This document shows positions 35,633 to 43,218 of a stretch of DNA of 64,000 nucleotides, one piece after another (position 1 is the stretch's first letter; every line of letters begins with the position of its first letter). Position numbers and translations under genes: made by a program. Under the pieces are notes generated by a model. It was not told the DNA's origin. It did not search any database and saw nothing but the letters and a program-made list of their open reading frames with translations. The stretch covers positions 930,001 to 994,000 of the forward strand of contig NZ_CP049919.1 in assembly GCF_015624425.1 (NCBI RefSeq). Direction: 5' to 3'. The DNA comes from Roseateles sp. DAIF2 (GTDB lineage Bacteria > Pseudomonadota > Gammaproteobacteria > Burkholderiales > Burkholderiaceae_C).

Positions 35633-36882
35633 TCGCCGAAGTTGGAGTGAGCACGCGACGTCGTCGCAAAGGTCGCGCCAGTGCCGGCAACAATAGCTAC
35701 CCGACTTGGTGTGCGAGTTGGCGCTTGTCCCTGGAGTTCCTGGGCGCGCACGGCGCGCACGGCGCGTTCACCGAATGCCGCCTCAATCTTGAGAAGAAGC
35801 GTGTCAAGTCCGGTCGGGGACTCGATGGCAATGAGGATAGCTTCAATGTCTCGCTGAGCCTTTGCATGCCATAGACGAAAAGCCTGCTGACGAGAGCGCG
35901 AATTCATGCTGCTAGCTAGGTTGTCGCCCTGCGCTGTTGGGTTTTGCAGCAGCCAATGCTCTGTTCCATCATGGCTGTGCTCGATCTGGAAGTAGCGTGG
36001 CAGCGATTCGATGATGTGCAACATCAGATCGAGCGGGCTGGCGTGAGGGAGTGGGGCTAGGTCCTTGTAGGCCTCTAGACACAGCGAGGTCAGAAAGACG
36101 GACGCGGGGGCAACGTTCTCACCGCCTGTGGGTAGGCCAAAGGAGACGTTGCGATTGAGCTTGAGCAATTGAACGAAGCGACTGAGCAAGCGCGGAAAGA
36201 CATCCTTCGTGTCGGGGAGTGGCGCTACGCCTGCCTTGTCCCCAGCCCGAAAAGCCGAGTCGAGCACGATCCCGGTGGTGAACCTTGGGGAGATAGATGC
36301 AGTGGTTGAAAACCGCTTGGCATAGCCACGGGGATTGGTCAGGTTGAAATTCTGTCGAGTTCGATCGGGAATTCGGGCACAGGTTTCCCCATGGAGTGCA
36401 ACGATCGAGGGGGCCAAAATCATCGGGGTGACGTCTGCAGTCATTCCGCCTGCGTAATGCAGGGTCACACATCGATCATGGCGTTTCACGGTGAGTTCAT
36501 GTGCCATGGCATAACGCAGGCAGGCAGCATGAAAGTCGTTGATCAGTCGCGCCGGGCCATCGCTCGACCCATACTTGAAGATCGCGGCCTCATCCATCAT
36601 TGCGACCAAATCGATGTCCACGCCCTCGCGACCCGCATCCAATGGCCGCACCAGCGTGCCCAGCTCTCGAGATCCCTGGGGGTGGACCTCCTTAAGCAGA
36701 CCGCGGAACTCCGGACAGTCCGTCAGGAACTCACCCAAGCCCTGATATGAAGAGGCGAGCGCGTCAAGCTGAGTTGCGGTGGGCTCGTGAGCTTCGCCGA
36801 CCGCGTCGACCAGATGGAAAAACCGAGCTGATGCTCGTTGGGTGAACTGACGCCGCTGCGGGTCAGGAAGTACGACTGCCAT
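35629..36882 (-). CDS. CBASS cGAS/DncV-like nucleotidyltransferase (CD-NTase)
   Basis: A 417-residue nucleotide second-messenger synthase. The polymerase-beta-like active site is complete: G70-S71 in HPQGSRELGT, D89-x-D91 in REGVDIDLV, and the third acid D150 in MTADVTP. The protein should make a cyclic oligonucleotide after phage infection and activate the membrane effector encoded downstream. The C-terminus is flexible and ends NFGD, a plausible substrate for the E2-like neighbour. The ATG at 36,882 is preferred to an in-frame TTG at 36,894 because GAGG lies 6 bases upstream of it. The operon promoter and a perfect CIRCE operator lie immediately upstream. The clade is not determined. Confidence 0.9.
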   Translation of the reverse strand: MAVVLPDPQRRQFTQRASARFFHLVDAVGEAHEPTATQLDALASSYQGLGEFLTDCPEFRGLLKEVHPQGSRELGTLVRPLDAGREGVDIDLVAMMDEAAIFKYGSSDGPARLINDFHAACLRYAMAHELTVKRHDRCVTLHYAGGMTADVTPMILAPSIVALHGETCARIPDRTRQNFNLTNPRGYAKRFSTTASISPRFTTGIVLDSAFRAGDKAGVAPLPDTKDVFPRLLSRFVQLLKLNRNVSFGLPTGGENVAPASVFLTSLCLEAYKDLAPLPHASPLDLMLHIIESLPRYFQIEHSHDGTEHWLLQNPTAQGDNLASSMNSRSRQQAFRLWHAKAQRDIEAILIAIESPTGLDTLLLKIEAAFGERAVRAVRAQELQGQAPTRTPSRVAIVAGTGATFATTSRAHSNFGD

Positions 36883-36910
36883 TCCACACCTCAAGGCGAC
36901 AAGTGACTGA

Positions 36911-36937
36911 TTAGCACTCAGTCGCCTAGAGTGCTAA
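36911..36937. promoter_or_regulatory. Perfect CIRCE element (HrcA operator) in the CBASS promoter
   Basis: TTAGCACTC (36,911-36,919), nine bases, then GAGTGCTAA (36,929-36,937). This is exactly the consensus CIRCE inverted repeat, arms and 9-bp spacer included, bound by the heat-shock repressor HrcA upstream of groESL and dnaK operons. It sits between the -10 box and the CD-NTase start, 28 bp before the ATG, the usual position for HrcA repression. No chaperone gene is nearby. Confidence 0.85.
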
Positions 36938-36942
36938 ACGAC

Positions 36943-36971
36943 ACTATATCTAGTTGCAGTTTTTGGCGCAA
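36943..36971 (-). promoter_or_regulatory. Sigma-70-type promoter of the CBASS operon
   Basis: On the minus strand: TTGCGC as -35 (36,966-36,971), 17 bp, TATAGT as -10 (36,943-36,948). Transcription would start at about 36,936, at the outer edge of the CIRCE element, so bound HrcA would block it. Confidence 0.65.
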
Positions 36972-37146
36972 ACACTACCAGTAGGGCTGGTTTTTAACAC
37001 AGCCTCAAAAATGTTACATATAATCTCTGGCTCTGCTGGGCAAAGTTGCGGCAAGAGGTTCACCCCTAGGCAACTAAGCGGACCTGTCGGTCTACTGAGA
37101 ACTATGTACTTACATGTATGCATCGTTCCAGGGATGGCTGTTTATT

Positions 37147-37172
37147 AACCTATTGTCGTCATTAGGTTTTTT
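37147..37172. other. Inverted repeat with T-run at the island end
   Basis: AACCTA, ten bases, TAGGTT followed by TTTT (T-run 37,167-37,172). It lies 19 bp before the tdk junction in AT-rich DNA. It could be a weak terminator read left to right or part of the recombinase attachment site. Confidence 0.3.
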
Positions 37173-37190
37173 CGCCGCTATTGGTAAAGT

Positions 37191-37763
37191 ATGTACGGCC
37201 AGGGGATAAGACCGTTGATGAACGCCGGCAAATCCACCGCGCTGCTGCAGGTGGCACACAACTACGAGGAGCGCGGCCATGCGGTGCGCATCTTCACCGC
37301 CCAGCTCGACGACCGTTACGGGCGCGGCCATGTGACCTCGCGGCTCGGGCCGCAACGGGCAGCGGAGCTGTTCAACGAGGCGAGCGATTTCCTGGCGCTG
37401 TTCCTGGCCGACGGCGTGGTGCGGCCGGGCGTGGCCTGCATTCTGGTGGACGAGGCGCAGTTCCTGAGCAAGGCCCAGGTCGGGCAGCTGCACGAGCTGG
37501 CCCATCTGCACAACCTGCCGGTGATCTGCTACGGTCTGCGCACGGATTTCCGCGGCGAGCTGTTCCCGGGCTCGGCAATGCTGCTGGCGCTGGCCGACGA
37601 GATGGACGAGATGAAGACCATCTGCGACTGCGGCCGCAAGGCCACGATGAACATGCGGGTCGGGGCCGACAACCGCCGCGTCACCGAGGGCGAGCAGGTG
37701 GAGATCGGCGGCAATGCCCGCTACCGGGCGGTCTGCGGGCGCTGCTTTCGTCAGGCGAACTGA
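37191..37763 (+). CDS. tdk: Thymidine kinase with N-terminus replaced by island sequence
   Basis: A type II-like thymidine kinase (thymidine to dTMP, salvage). From MNAGKST onward the protein is complete: P-loop, VDEAQFL (Walker B), CYGLRTDFRGELFPGS (thymidine-binding lasso region) and a zinc site with CDCGRKA and CGRCF. Family members normally begin with about eight residues such as AKLYFRY forming the first beta strand before the P-loop. Here they are replaced by YGQGIRPL, encoded by the AT-rich island end. Starts at ATG 37,191 or ATG 37,218 are possible; the latter has AGGGG upstream but would begin at the P-loop itself. The native promoter and ribosome site are gone. The enzyme may be weak or inactive. 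Confidence 0.85.
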   Translation: MYGQGIRPLMNAGKSTALLQVAHNYEERGHAVRIFTAQLDDRYGRGHVTSRLGPQRAAELFNEASDFLALFLADGVVRPGVACILVDEAQFLSKAQVGQLHELAHLHNLPVICYGLRTDFRGELFPGSAMLLALADEMDEMKTICDCGRKATMNMRVGADNRRVTEGEQVEIGGNARYRAVCGRCFRQAN

Positions 37764-37777
37764 GGGCCGGAGCCCTC
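37762..37777. terminator. Hairpin at the end of tdk
   Basis: GAGGGC, loop CGGA, GCCCTC: a perfect 6-bp stem overlapping the stop codon, between the convergent tdk and the small Cys protein. It has no T-run. Confidence 0.4.
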
Positions 37778-37790
37778 GGTTCGGTGACGC

Positions 37791-38027
37791 TTACTTCTGA
37801 GCGAGTTGCTCGTCCAGCTCCTTGCAGCTGGGCGCGCAGACGGGCTGGGACTTGCCCAGCAGCTTCTTGGACTTGAGCATCGCGCGGGGGCGATGTTTGC
37901 CGCACAAGAAGCACGACATGGTGGCCGCCCCGAAAGAGGAGGTCGCCGCGAAGGGCGAGCCTGGTGCTTTAGAGCGGTAACGCAGACCATCCGCTTCGAT
38001 GGTCGTCTTAGTACTGTCCTTGGCCAC
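37791..38027 (-). CDS. Small conserved cysteine-motif protein
   Basis: A 78-residue basic protein. The last 42 residues (MSCFLCGKHRPRAMLKSKKLLGKSQPVCAPSCKELDEQLAQK in short pieces: CFLC, then VCAPSC) carry a CxxC and a CxxxC that could form a zinc knuckle. The remainder is low-complexity. GTG at 38,027 has AGGA 5 bases upstream; an internal ATG at 37,919 would give just the Cys domain. I recall similar short proteins in Burkholderiales but no function. It is convergent with tdk. Confidence 0.5.
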   Translation of the reverse strand: MAKDSTKTTIEADGLRYRSKAPGSPFAATSSFGAATMSCFLCGKHRPRAMLKSKKLLGKSQPVCAPSCKELDEQLAQK

Positions 38028-38199
38028 GCTGGTCCTGTGAGTGAGAGATGAATGCCTGCGGCGGCCGAGGCTGCCGCGCAGCCGCTATTTTCGTCGATTC
38101 CGGCCACCACGCCCTGAGGGCTGTATTTTCCACCATATGACGAGGGTCGGCATGAGGGCCGATCTCTAGGTGTCTGGCAGGCCCAAACCCGGCAACCTC

Positions 38200-38964
38200 C
38201 TAATACCCCTGAAAGCGCGGTTCGCGCTTCTCCTGCCAGGCGCGCACGCCCTCGGCCAGGTCGGCCGAGGCGTTGGCGCGGGCGATGTCGGCGGCCAGCG
38301 CCGCGGCGTCGAGCCGGCCCGCGGCGATCGCGTTCAGGTGCTTCTTCATGCCCAGCAGGGCCAGCGGCGCGCTGGCCAGCAGGCGCTCGCACAGCGCCTG
38401 CACGGCGGCGTCCAGCGCCGCGCCGTCGTCCAGCAGCTGGTCCAGGAAGCCGCAGGCGCGCATCGCCTCGGCGTCCAGGGTCTGGCCGGCCAGCAGCACC
38501 TGCTTGGCGGCGGCCGGGCCGAGCCGGTTCACATAACGCTCCAGCCCGCCGCGGTAGAAATGCAGGCCCAGGCGCGCGGCCGGCACGAACATCTCGCAGG
38601 CCTTCGTGCCGAGGCGGAAGTCGCAGGCCAGCGCCAGATCGGTGGCGCCGCCGTAGATGCCGCCCTGGATCGCCACCACGGTGACCGGGCGGGCGTGTTC
38701 CCACGCATTGGCCAGCGCCTCGAACAGCGCGCCGGCATCGACGCCGGGCACCGCGTCGATATGAAAGCCGCTGCAGAAATGCCGGCCCTGGGCCTCCAGC
38801 AGCAGCACGCGCACGGCGGGATCGGCGTCGACCCGGGCCAGCTGCTCGCCGAGGGTTTGCAGATCGCCCAGCTCGAGCCGGTTCGCGACGCGCGGCCGGC
38901 GCAGGGTGATGCGGGCCAGCGGGCCGGCGATCCGCAGCAGGGGCGGGTGGGAGTTGTCGCTCAT
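38200..38964 (-). CDS. Enoyl-CoA hydratase/isomerase family protein
   Basis: A 254-residue crotonase-fold protein. Characteristic features are RPRVANRLE, GRHFCSGFHIDAV with the first oxyanion-hole region, VVAIQGGIYGGATDLALACDFRLGT with the second, and a C-terminal trimerisation helix. The usual catalytic glutamates are not obvious: where many hydratases have Glu after the GG stretch the sequence is ATDLALACD, so the reaction may differ from classical hydration. ATG at 38,964 is taken; ATG at 38,991 in frame would add nine residues. A strong palindrome lies upstream in the region shared with the divergent liv operon, hinting at co-regulated acyl-CoA or branched-chain acid catabolism. Confidence 0.82.
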   Translation of the reverse strand: MSDNSHPPLLRIAGPLARITLRRPRVANRLELGDLQTLGEQLARVDADPAVRVLLLEAQGRHFCSGFHIDAVPGVDAGALFEALANAWEHARPVTVVAIQGGIYGGATDLALACDFRLGTKACEMFVPAARLGLHFYRGGLERYVNRLGPAAAKQVLLAGQTLDAEAMRACGFLDQLLDDGAALDAAVQALCERLLASAPLALLGMKKHLNAIAAGRLDAAALAADIARANASADLAEGVRAWQEKREPRFQGY

Positions 38965-38997
38965 GGCGGTGAAGTCTAGTTTGGTAGTCATCAACAA

Positions 38998-39021
38998 TTT
39001 CGACCGACTGGTCGGGCGAAA
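38998..39021. promoter_or_regulatory. 24-bp near-perfect palindrome (TetR-type operator) in divergent region
   Basis: The half-sites TTTCGACCGAC and GTCGGGCGAAA are mirror images apart from one mismatched pair per arm and the centre. The core CCGAC-N2-GTCGG resembles operators of TetR-family regulators of acyl-CoA catabolism. It lies 34 bp before the enoyl-CoA hydratase start and 110 bp before livH, so one repressor could control both. Confidence 0.6.
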
Positions 39022-39131
39022 TTTGCGCTTTGTCAATGCGGCCTCGTACTAAGGGCAATCCCGGGGCTTTTGTTTAGAGTGAATTGCAACAAGCCGGCCC
39101 GAGCCGGCAGGTGGTGCGGAGACAGGCATTC

Positions 39132-40169
39132 ATGGATTTCACGATTGCAAGCATCCTGGCGCTGGATGGCGTGACCAACGGGGCGATCTACGCCCTGCTG
39201 GCCCTGGCCACCGTGCTGGTTTTTGCGGTGACGCGGGTCATCTTCATTCCGCAGGGCGAGTTCGTCGCCTTCGGTGCGCTGACGATGGCCGGGCTGCAGC
39301 TGGGCCAGACCCCGCTGACGATCTGGTTTCTGCTGGTGATGGCCCTGGCCGTCGCCGCGCTGGACCTCTGGGCCGGCTGGCGCGCCGGGCGCGCGTCCGG
39401 CCTGCTGCTGCGCGAGGTCGGCGGCGCGGCCGCGCTGCCGGTGGCGATTGCGCTGCTGGGCCTGTGGGCCGCGCCGCAGCAGCTGCCGCTGTTCCTGCAG
39501 GCGCTGCTGACCCTGGCGATCGTGACGCCGATGGGCCCGCTGGTCTACCGCCTGGCCTATCAGTCGCTGGCCGACGCTTCGGTGCTGGTGCTCTTGATCG
39601 TCTCGGTCGGCGTGCATTTCGCGCTGACCGGCCTGGGCCTGGTGTTCTTCGGCGCCGAGGGTTCGCGCAATCCGAGCTTCTGGGATGCCAGCTTCAGCCT
39701 CGGGCCGCTGGCGATGTCGGGGCAGACGGTGATCATCATCGGCGCCTCGGCCGCGCTGATCGTGATGCTGTGGCTGTTCTTCGAGAAGAGCCTGTACGGC
39801 AAGGCCCTGCGCGCCACCGCGGTGAACCGCCTGGGCGCGCGCCTGATGGGCATCTCCAGCACGGCCGCGGGCAAGCTCTCGTTCACGATGGCGGCCTTCA
39901 TCGGCGCGCTATCGGGCCTCTTGATCAGCCCGACCACGACGATCTTCTACGACAGCGGTTTCCTGATCGGCCTCAAGGGCTTCGTCGCTGCGGTGTTCGC
40001 CGGCCTGGCGAGCTATCCCGGCGCCGCGGTCGGCGCGCTGCTGGTGGGTCTATTGGAGTCCTTCAGCTCCTTCTGGGCCAGCGCCTTCAAGGAGGTGATC
40101 GTGTTCACCTCGATCCTGCCGGTGCTGCTGTGGCGCTCCTTGCGCGACCCCCATAAAGACGAAGAGTAA
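39132..40169 (+). CDS. livH: Branched-chain amino acid-type ABC transporter permease LivH
   Basis: A 345-residue inner-membrane permease with about eight hydrophobic helices and the LivH-type opening [42 protein letters not shown]. The cytosolic EAA-like loop is [19 protein letters not shown]. The ATG at 39,132 is chosen because GGAG lies upstream and the hydrophobic N-terminus starts there; an in-frame ATG at 39,084 adds a charged leader. It is the first gene of livH-livMG-livF (gaps of 6 and 4 bp). No periplasmic binding protein gene is adjacent, so the substrate, possibly a branched-chain amino acid, amide or aromatic acid, is open. Confidence 0.85.
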   Translation: MDFTIASILALDGVTNGAIYALLALATVLVFAVTRVIFIPQGEFVAFGALTMAGLQLGQTPLTIWFLLVMALAVAALDLWAGWRAGRASGLLLREVGGAAALPVAIALLGLWAAPQQLPLFLQALLTLAIVTPMGPLVYRLAYQSLADASVLVLLIVSVGVHFALTGLGLVFFGAEGSRNPSFWDASFSLGPLAMSGQTVIIIGASAALIVMLWLFFEKSLYGKALRATAVNRLGARLMGISSTAAGKLSFTMAAFIGALSGLLISPTTTIFYDSGFLIGLKGFVAAVFAGLASYPGAAVGALLVGLLESFSSFWASAFKEVIVFTSILPVLLWRSLRDPHKDEE

Positions 40170-40175
40170 GCCGAG

Positions 40176-41954
40176 ATGCAAGCGCGCAAAATCATCCCGC
40201 TGGCGGGCGCCGCCCTGTTGTTCCTGCTGCCGCTGCTGCCGGTGCCGGAGTTCTGGATCACGCAGCTCAACTACATCGGTCTGTTCGCGCTGGTCTCGCT
40301 GGGCCTGGTGCTGTTGACCGGCGTCGGCGGCCTGACCTCCTTCGGCCAGGCGGCCTTCGTGGGCCTGGGCGCCTACACGACCGCGGTGCTGAGCACCAGC
40401 TATGCCGCCTCGCCCTGGCTGGCGTTGCTGCTGGGCCTGGTGATCACCGGCGTGGTGGCCCTGGTGCTGGCGCTCCTGACCCTGCGCATGTCGGGCCACT
40501 ACCTGCCGCTGGCGACGATCGCCTGGGCGCTGAGCCTGAACTTCTCGATGGCGAACATGGAGTTCCTCGGCAAGTACGACGGCATCCAGGGCCTGCCGGC
40601 GCTGAGCTTCCTCGGCATCAGCCTGCAGGACGGTCGCGCGATCTACTACCTGATCTGGGTCATCGCGCTGCTGGCCGCGATCGGCGTGCGCAACCTCTTG
40701 GACTCGCGCCCCGGCCGCGCGATCCGCGCGCTGAACGGCGCGACCACGATGGCCGAGGCGATGGGCGTCTCCACCTTCCGCTACAAGGTCGTGATCTTCG
40801 TGCTGGCCGCGTTGCTGGCCTCGGTCTCGGGCTGGCTGTTCGCGCATTTCCAGCGCACCGTGAACCCCAGCCCCTTCGCGCTGAAGATGGGCATCGAGTA
40901 CCTGTTCATGGCGGTGGTCGGCGGGGTCGGCACGGTCTGGGGCGCCTTCATCGGCGCGGGCGTGGTCAAGATCATCGAGGACCAGCTGAAGGAGCTGCTG
41001 CCGGCGCTCTTGGGCAGCAACGGCAACTTCGAGATCATCGTGCTGGGCGTCGTGCTGGTGCTGATGCTGAAGTACGCGCCCAAGGGCCTGTGGCCCTATG
41101 TCGTGGCCTTTGCCGGGCGCTGGCTGCCGGCCGCGCAGCGCGAGCGCGACTGGGGCGACGCCGCCCCGCTGGCCGCGCGCGACAAGCCGCAGCCCGGCGA
41201 GCTGCTGCTGGAGGTGGACAAGGTCAGGAAGCAGTTCGGCGGCCTGGTCGCCGTCAACGACGTGTCCTTCCAGATCCGCGCCGGCGAGATCATCGGCCTG
41301 ATCGGCCCGAACGGCGCGGGCAAGAGCACCACCTTCAACCTGATCTCCGGCGTGCTGCCGATGAGCAGCGGCAAGGTCAGCTTTCGCGGCCTGGCGGTCG
41401 GCGGGCTGGCCTCGCGGCAGATCGCGCAGCGCGGCATGTCGCGCACCTTCCAGCACGTGAAGATGATCGCGGACATGACGGTGCTGGAGAACGTCGCGCT
41501 GGGCGGCTACCTGCGCAGCAGCAGCGGCACCGCGCGCGCGATGCTGCGCCTGGATCGCGACGAGGAGAAGCGCCTGCTGGCCGAGGCCGAGCGCCAGCTC
41601 AGGCGCATCGGCATGGCCGACAAGATGTTCGAGCTGGCCGGCAACCTGGCCCTGGGGCCGCAGCGCCTGATGGAGATCGCGCGCGCGCTGTGCACCGATC
41701 CTGCGCTGCTGCTGCTCGACGAGCCCGCCGCCGGCCTGCGCCACAAGGAGAAGCAGGCGCTGGCCGAGGTGCTGCGCCAGCTGAAGGCCGAGGGCATGAG
41801 CATCCTGCTGGTGGAGCACGACATGGAATTCGTGATGGGCCTGACCGACCGCATCGTCGTGATGGAGTTCGGCACCAAGCTGATCGAGGGCACGCCCGAC
41901 GAGGTGCAGGCCAGCCCCGCGGTGCGCGCCGCCTACCTGGGCACGGAGCATTGA
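40176..41954 (+). CDS. livM: Fused LivM permease and LivG ATPase
   Basis: A 592-residue fusion. Residues about 1-300 are a LivM permease ([25 protein letters not shown], the LivM hallmark, and the coupling loop [22 protein letters not shown]). Residues about 340-590 are a LivG ATPase with Walker [11 protein letters not shown]-loop SRTFQH, signature region [15 protein letters not shown], Walker [12 protein letters not shown] and the H-loop VEHDM. The signature deviates from LSGGQ but this form is common in LivG relatives, so I regard the ATPase as functional. Fusion of the two is a known arrangement. It starts 6 bp after livH and is followed 4 bp later by livF. Confidence 0.88.
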   Translation: MQARKIIPLAGAALLFLLPLLPVPEFWITQLNYIGLFALVSLGLVLLTGVGGLTSFGQAAFVGLGAYTTAVLSTSYAASPWLALLLGLVITGVVALVLALLTLRMSGHYLPLATIAWALSLNFSMANMEFLGKYDGIQGLPALSFLGISLQDGRAIYYLIWVIALLAAIGVRNLLDSRPGRAIRALNGATTMAEAMGVSTFRYKVVIFVLAALLASVSGWLFAHFQRTVNPSPFALKMGIEYLFMAVVGGVGTVWGAFIGAGVVKIIEDQLKELLPALLGSNGNFEIIVLGVVLVLMLKYAPKGLWPYVVAFAGRWLPAAQRERDWGDAAPLAARDKPQPGELLLEVDKVRKQFGGLVAVNDVSFQIRAGEIIGLIGPNGAGKSTTFNLISGVLPMSSGKVSFRGLAVGGLASRQIAQRGMSRTFQHVKMIADMTVLENVALGGYLRSSSGTARAMLRLDRDEEKRLLAEAERQLRRIGMADKMFELAGNLALGPQRLMEIARALCTDPALLLLDEPAAGLRHKEKQALAEVLRQLKAEGMSILLVEHDMEFVMGLTDRIVVMEFGTKLIEGTPDEVQASPAVRAAYLGTEH

Positions 41955-41958
41955 GAAC

Positions 41959-42708
41959 ATGAGCGACTTGCTGAACGTCACCGACCTGCATGCCGGCTAT
42001 GGCCGCGCCGAGGTGCTGTCGGGCCTGAACCTGCGCCTGCCGCAGGGCGCGGTGGTGACCGTGATCGGCCCGAACGGCGCCGGCAAGAGCACCACCCTGA
42101 ACGCGTTGATGGGCGTGCTGCCCAGCCGCGGCAAGGTGCTGTTCGACGGCGCCGACATCTCCGCGCTGAGTCTGGAGGAGCGGGTGATGAAGGGCCTGGC
42201 CCTGGTGCCCGAGAAGCGCGAGCTGTTCACGAGCATGAGCGTCGAGGACAACCTGGTGCTGGGCGGGTTCCGGCCGATGAAGCTGGGCCAGCGCGACTGG
42301 AAGGAAGGGTTGGCGCAGGTCTACAAGCTCTTTCCGCGCCTGCAGGAGCGGCGCGAGCAACTGGCCGGCACGCTCTCGGGCGGCGAGCGCCAGATGCTGG
42401 CCGTCGGCCGCGCGCTGATGAGCCGCCCGAAGGTGCTGATGCTGGACGAGCCCAGCCTCGGCCTGGCGCCGCTGATCGTCAAGGAGATCTTCCGCATCGT
42501 CGCGACGCTGCGCGAGACCGGCGTCTCCATCCTCCTGATCGAGCAGAACGCCCGCGCCGCGCTGGAGGTGGCCGACTACGGCTATGTGCTGGAGACCGGC
42601 GAGATCGGCCTGGAAGGCCCGGCGTCCGAGCTGGCGCGCGATCCGCGCGTGATCGAGACCTATCTGGGCGCCGCGAAGAAGAGCAGCAGCAGCAGCGCGT
42701 CGGTCTAG
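41959..42708 (+). CDS. livF: Branched-chain amino acid-type ABC transporter ATPase LivF
   Basis: A 249-residue ATPase: Walker [11 protein letters not shown]-loop region PEKRELFTSMSVEDNL, signature LSGGERQMLAVGRAL, Walker B VLMLDEPSLGLAP and H-loop-equivalent IEQNAR, where Gln-Asn replaces the usual His as in all LivF proteins. It pairs with the LivG half of the preceding fusion protein. The C-terminus is Ser-rich. A hairpin follows at 42,725-42,744. Confidence 0.9.
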   Translation: MSDLLNVTDLHAGYGRAEVLSGLNLRLPQGAVVTVIGPNGAGKSTTLNALMGVLPSRGKVLFDGADISALSLEERVMKGLALVPEKRELFTSMSVEDNLVLGGFRPMKLGQRDWKEGLAQVYKLFPRLQERREQLAGTLSGGERQMLAVGRALMSRPKVLMLDEPSLGLAPLIVKEIFRIVATLRETGVSILLIEQNARAALEVADYGYVLETGEIGLEGPASELARDPRVIETYLGAAKKSSSSSASV

Positions 42709-42724
42709 TCCGACAAGCGAAGCC

Positions 42725-42744
42725 GGCCCGCGCCGATGCGGGCC
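42725..42744 (+). terminator. Probable terminator hairpin after livF
   Basis: GGCCCGC, loop GCCGAT, GCGGGCC: a perfect 7-bp GC stem starting 17 bp after the livF stop. The U-run is absent. Confidence 0.45.
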
Positions 42745-42823
42745 GCGCCGATGGCGCCTTAGCCTTTCGTCCATCGATGACCGCATCCGGCGGCATCGCT
42801 GCACAGCAAGAAAGGTTGGCCCC

Positions 42824-43201
42824 ATGAAGCAATACGCATCGCCCGCACGCACCGCCCTGATCCTCACCGCCGCGCTGGCCGCCGGCCTGCTGTCCGCCTG
42901 CGGGCAGGGCAGCGACGAGGCGGCCCAGTTGGGCAGCCAGCCCCCCGCTGCCGGCGCAACCGCGGCGCCGCGCGCCGCCGAATCGCCGGCCGATGCCGCG
43001 ATCACCGCCGACATCCAGGCCAAGTTCGCCGCCGACAACACCCTGAGCCCGCTGGCGATCCGCGTGCGCACCAAGGACGGCCTGGTGGAGCTGGACGGCA
43101 AGGCCCCCGATGAGACTGTGCGCAACCATGCCACCCGCCTGGCCGCCACCGCCAAGAACGTGCTGAGCGTGGACAACCACATGGCGATCCCGCGCAGCTG
43201 A
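42824..43201 (+). CDS. BON-domain lipoprotein
   Basis: A 125-residue protein with a signal peptide and lipobox LLSAC (C26 lipidated). A Gly/Ala/Pro-rich linker (27-56) leads to one BON domain (about 57-124) with the typical ITADIQAKFAADNTLSPLAIRVRTKDGLVELDG. BON domains associate with phospholipid at the envelope. It is a single-gene unit downstream of the liv operon and convergent with the YCII-VOC gene. It is similar in layout to OsmY-like stress proteins, though those have two BON domains. Confidence 0.85.
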   Translation: MKQYASPARTALILTAALAAGLLSACGQGSDEAAQLGSQPPAAGATAAPRAAESPADAAITADIQAKFAADNTLSPLAIRVRTKDGLVELDGKAPDETVRNHATRLAATAKNVLSVDNHMAIPRS

Positions 43202-43218
43202 GAGGTCCGGATCGTGCT

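Larger units (their letters stand above)
1..37190. mobile_element. Right-hand part of an integrated genomic island (GMT-like), ending inside tdk
   Basis: This interval is accessory DNA. It has a large tyrosine recombinase (gmtZ-like) and a gmtX-like gene at the left, then toxins, toxin-antitoxin and immunity pairs, an insertion sequence, decayed genes and a CBASS operon, and no housekeeping gene. The right limit is placed at about 37,190 because the thymidine kinase gene there has lost its normal first residues while everything from its MNAGKST motif onward is standard. Base composition changes sharply at the same point: the island has AT-rich stretches at its left end and at 34-37.2 kb, whereas the sequence to the right is uniformly GC-rich with G/C third positions. 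The left end lies outside the window, so the attachment repeats cannot be checked here. The GMT assignment rests on recalled family resemblance. Confidence 0.7.

Noticed and set aside
41640..41740. The deviating signature (LALGPQ) in the LivG half as a sign of a dead ATPase
   Set aside because: Walker A, Q-loop, Walker B and H-loop are intact and this signature variant is common in LivG-like proteins.
40050..41981. A 643-codon minus-strand frame opposite livMG
   Set aside because: Antisense to an ABC transporter fusion with all motifs present on the plus strand.
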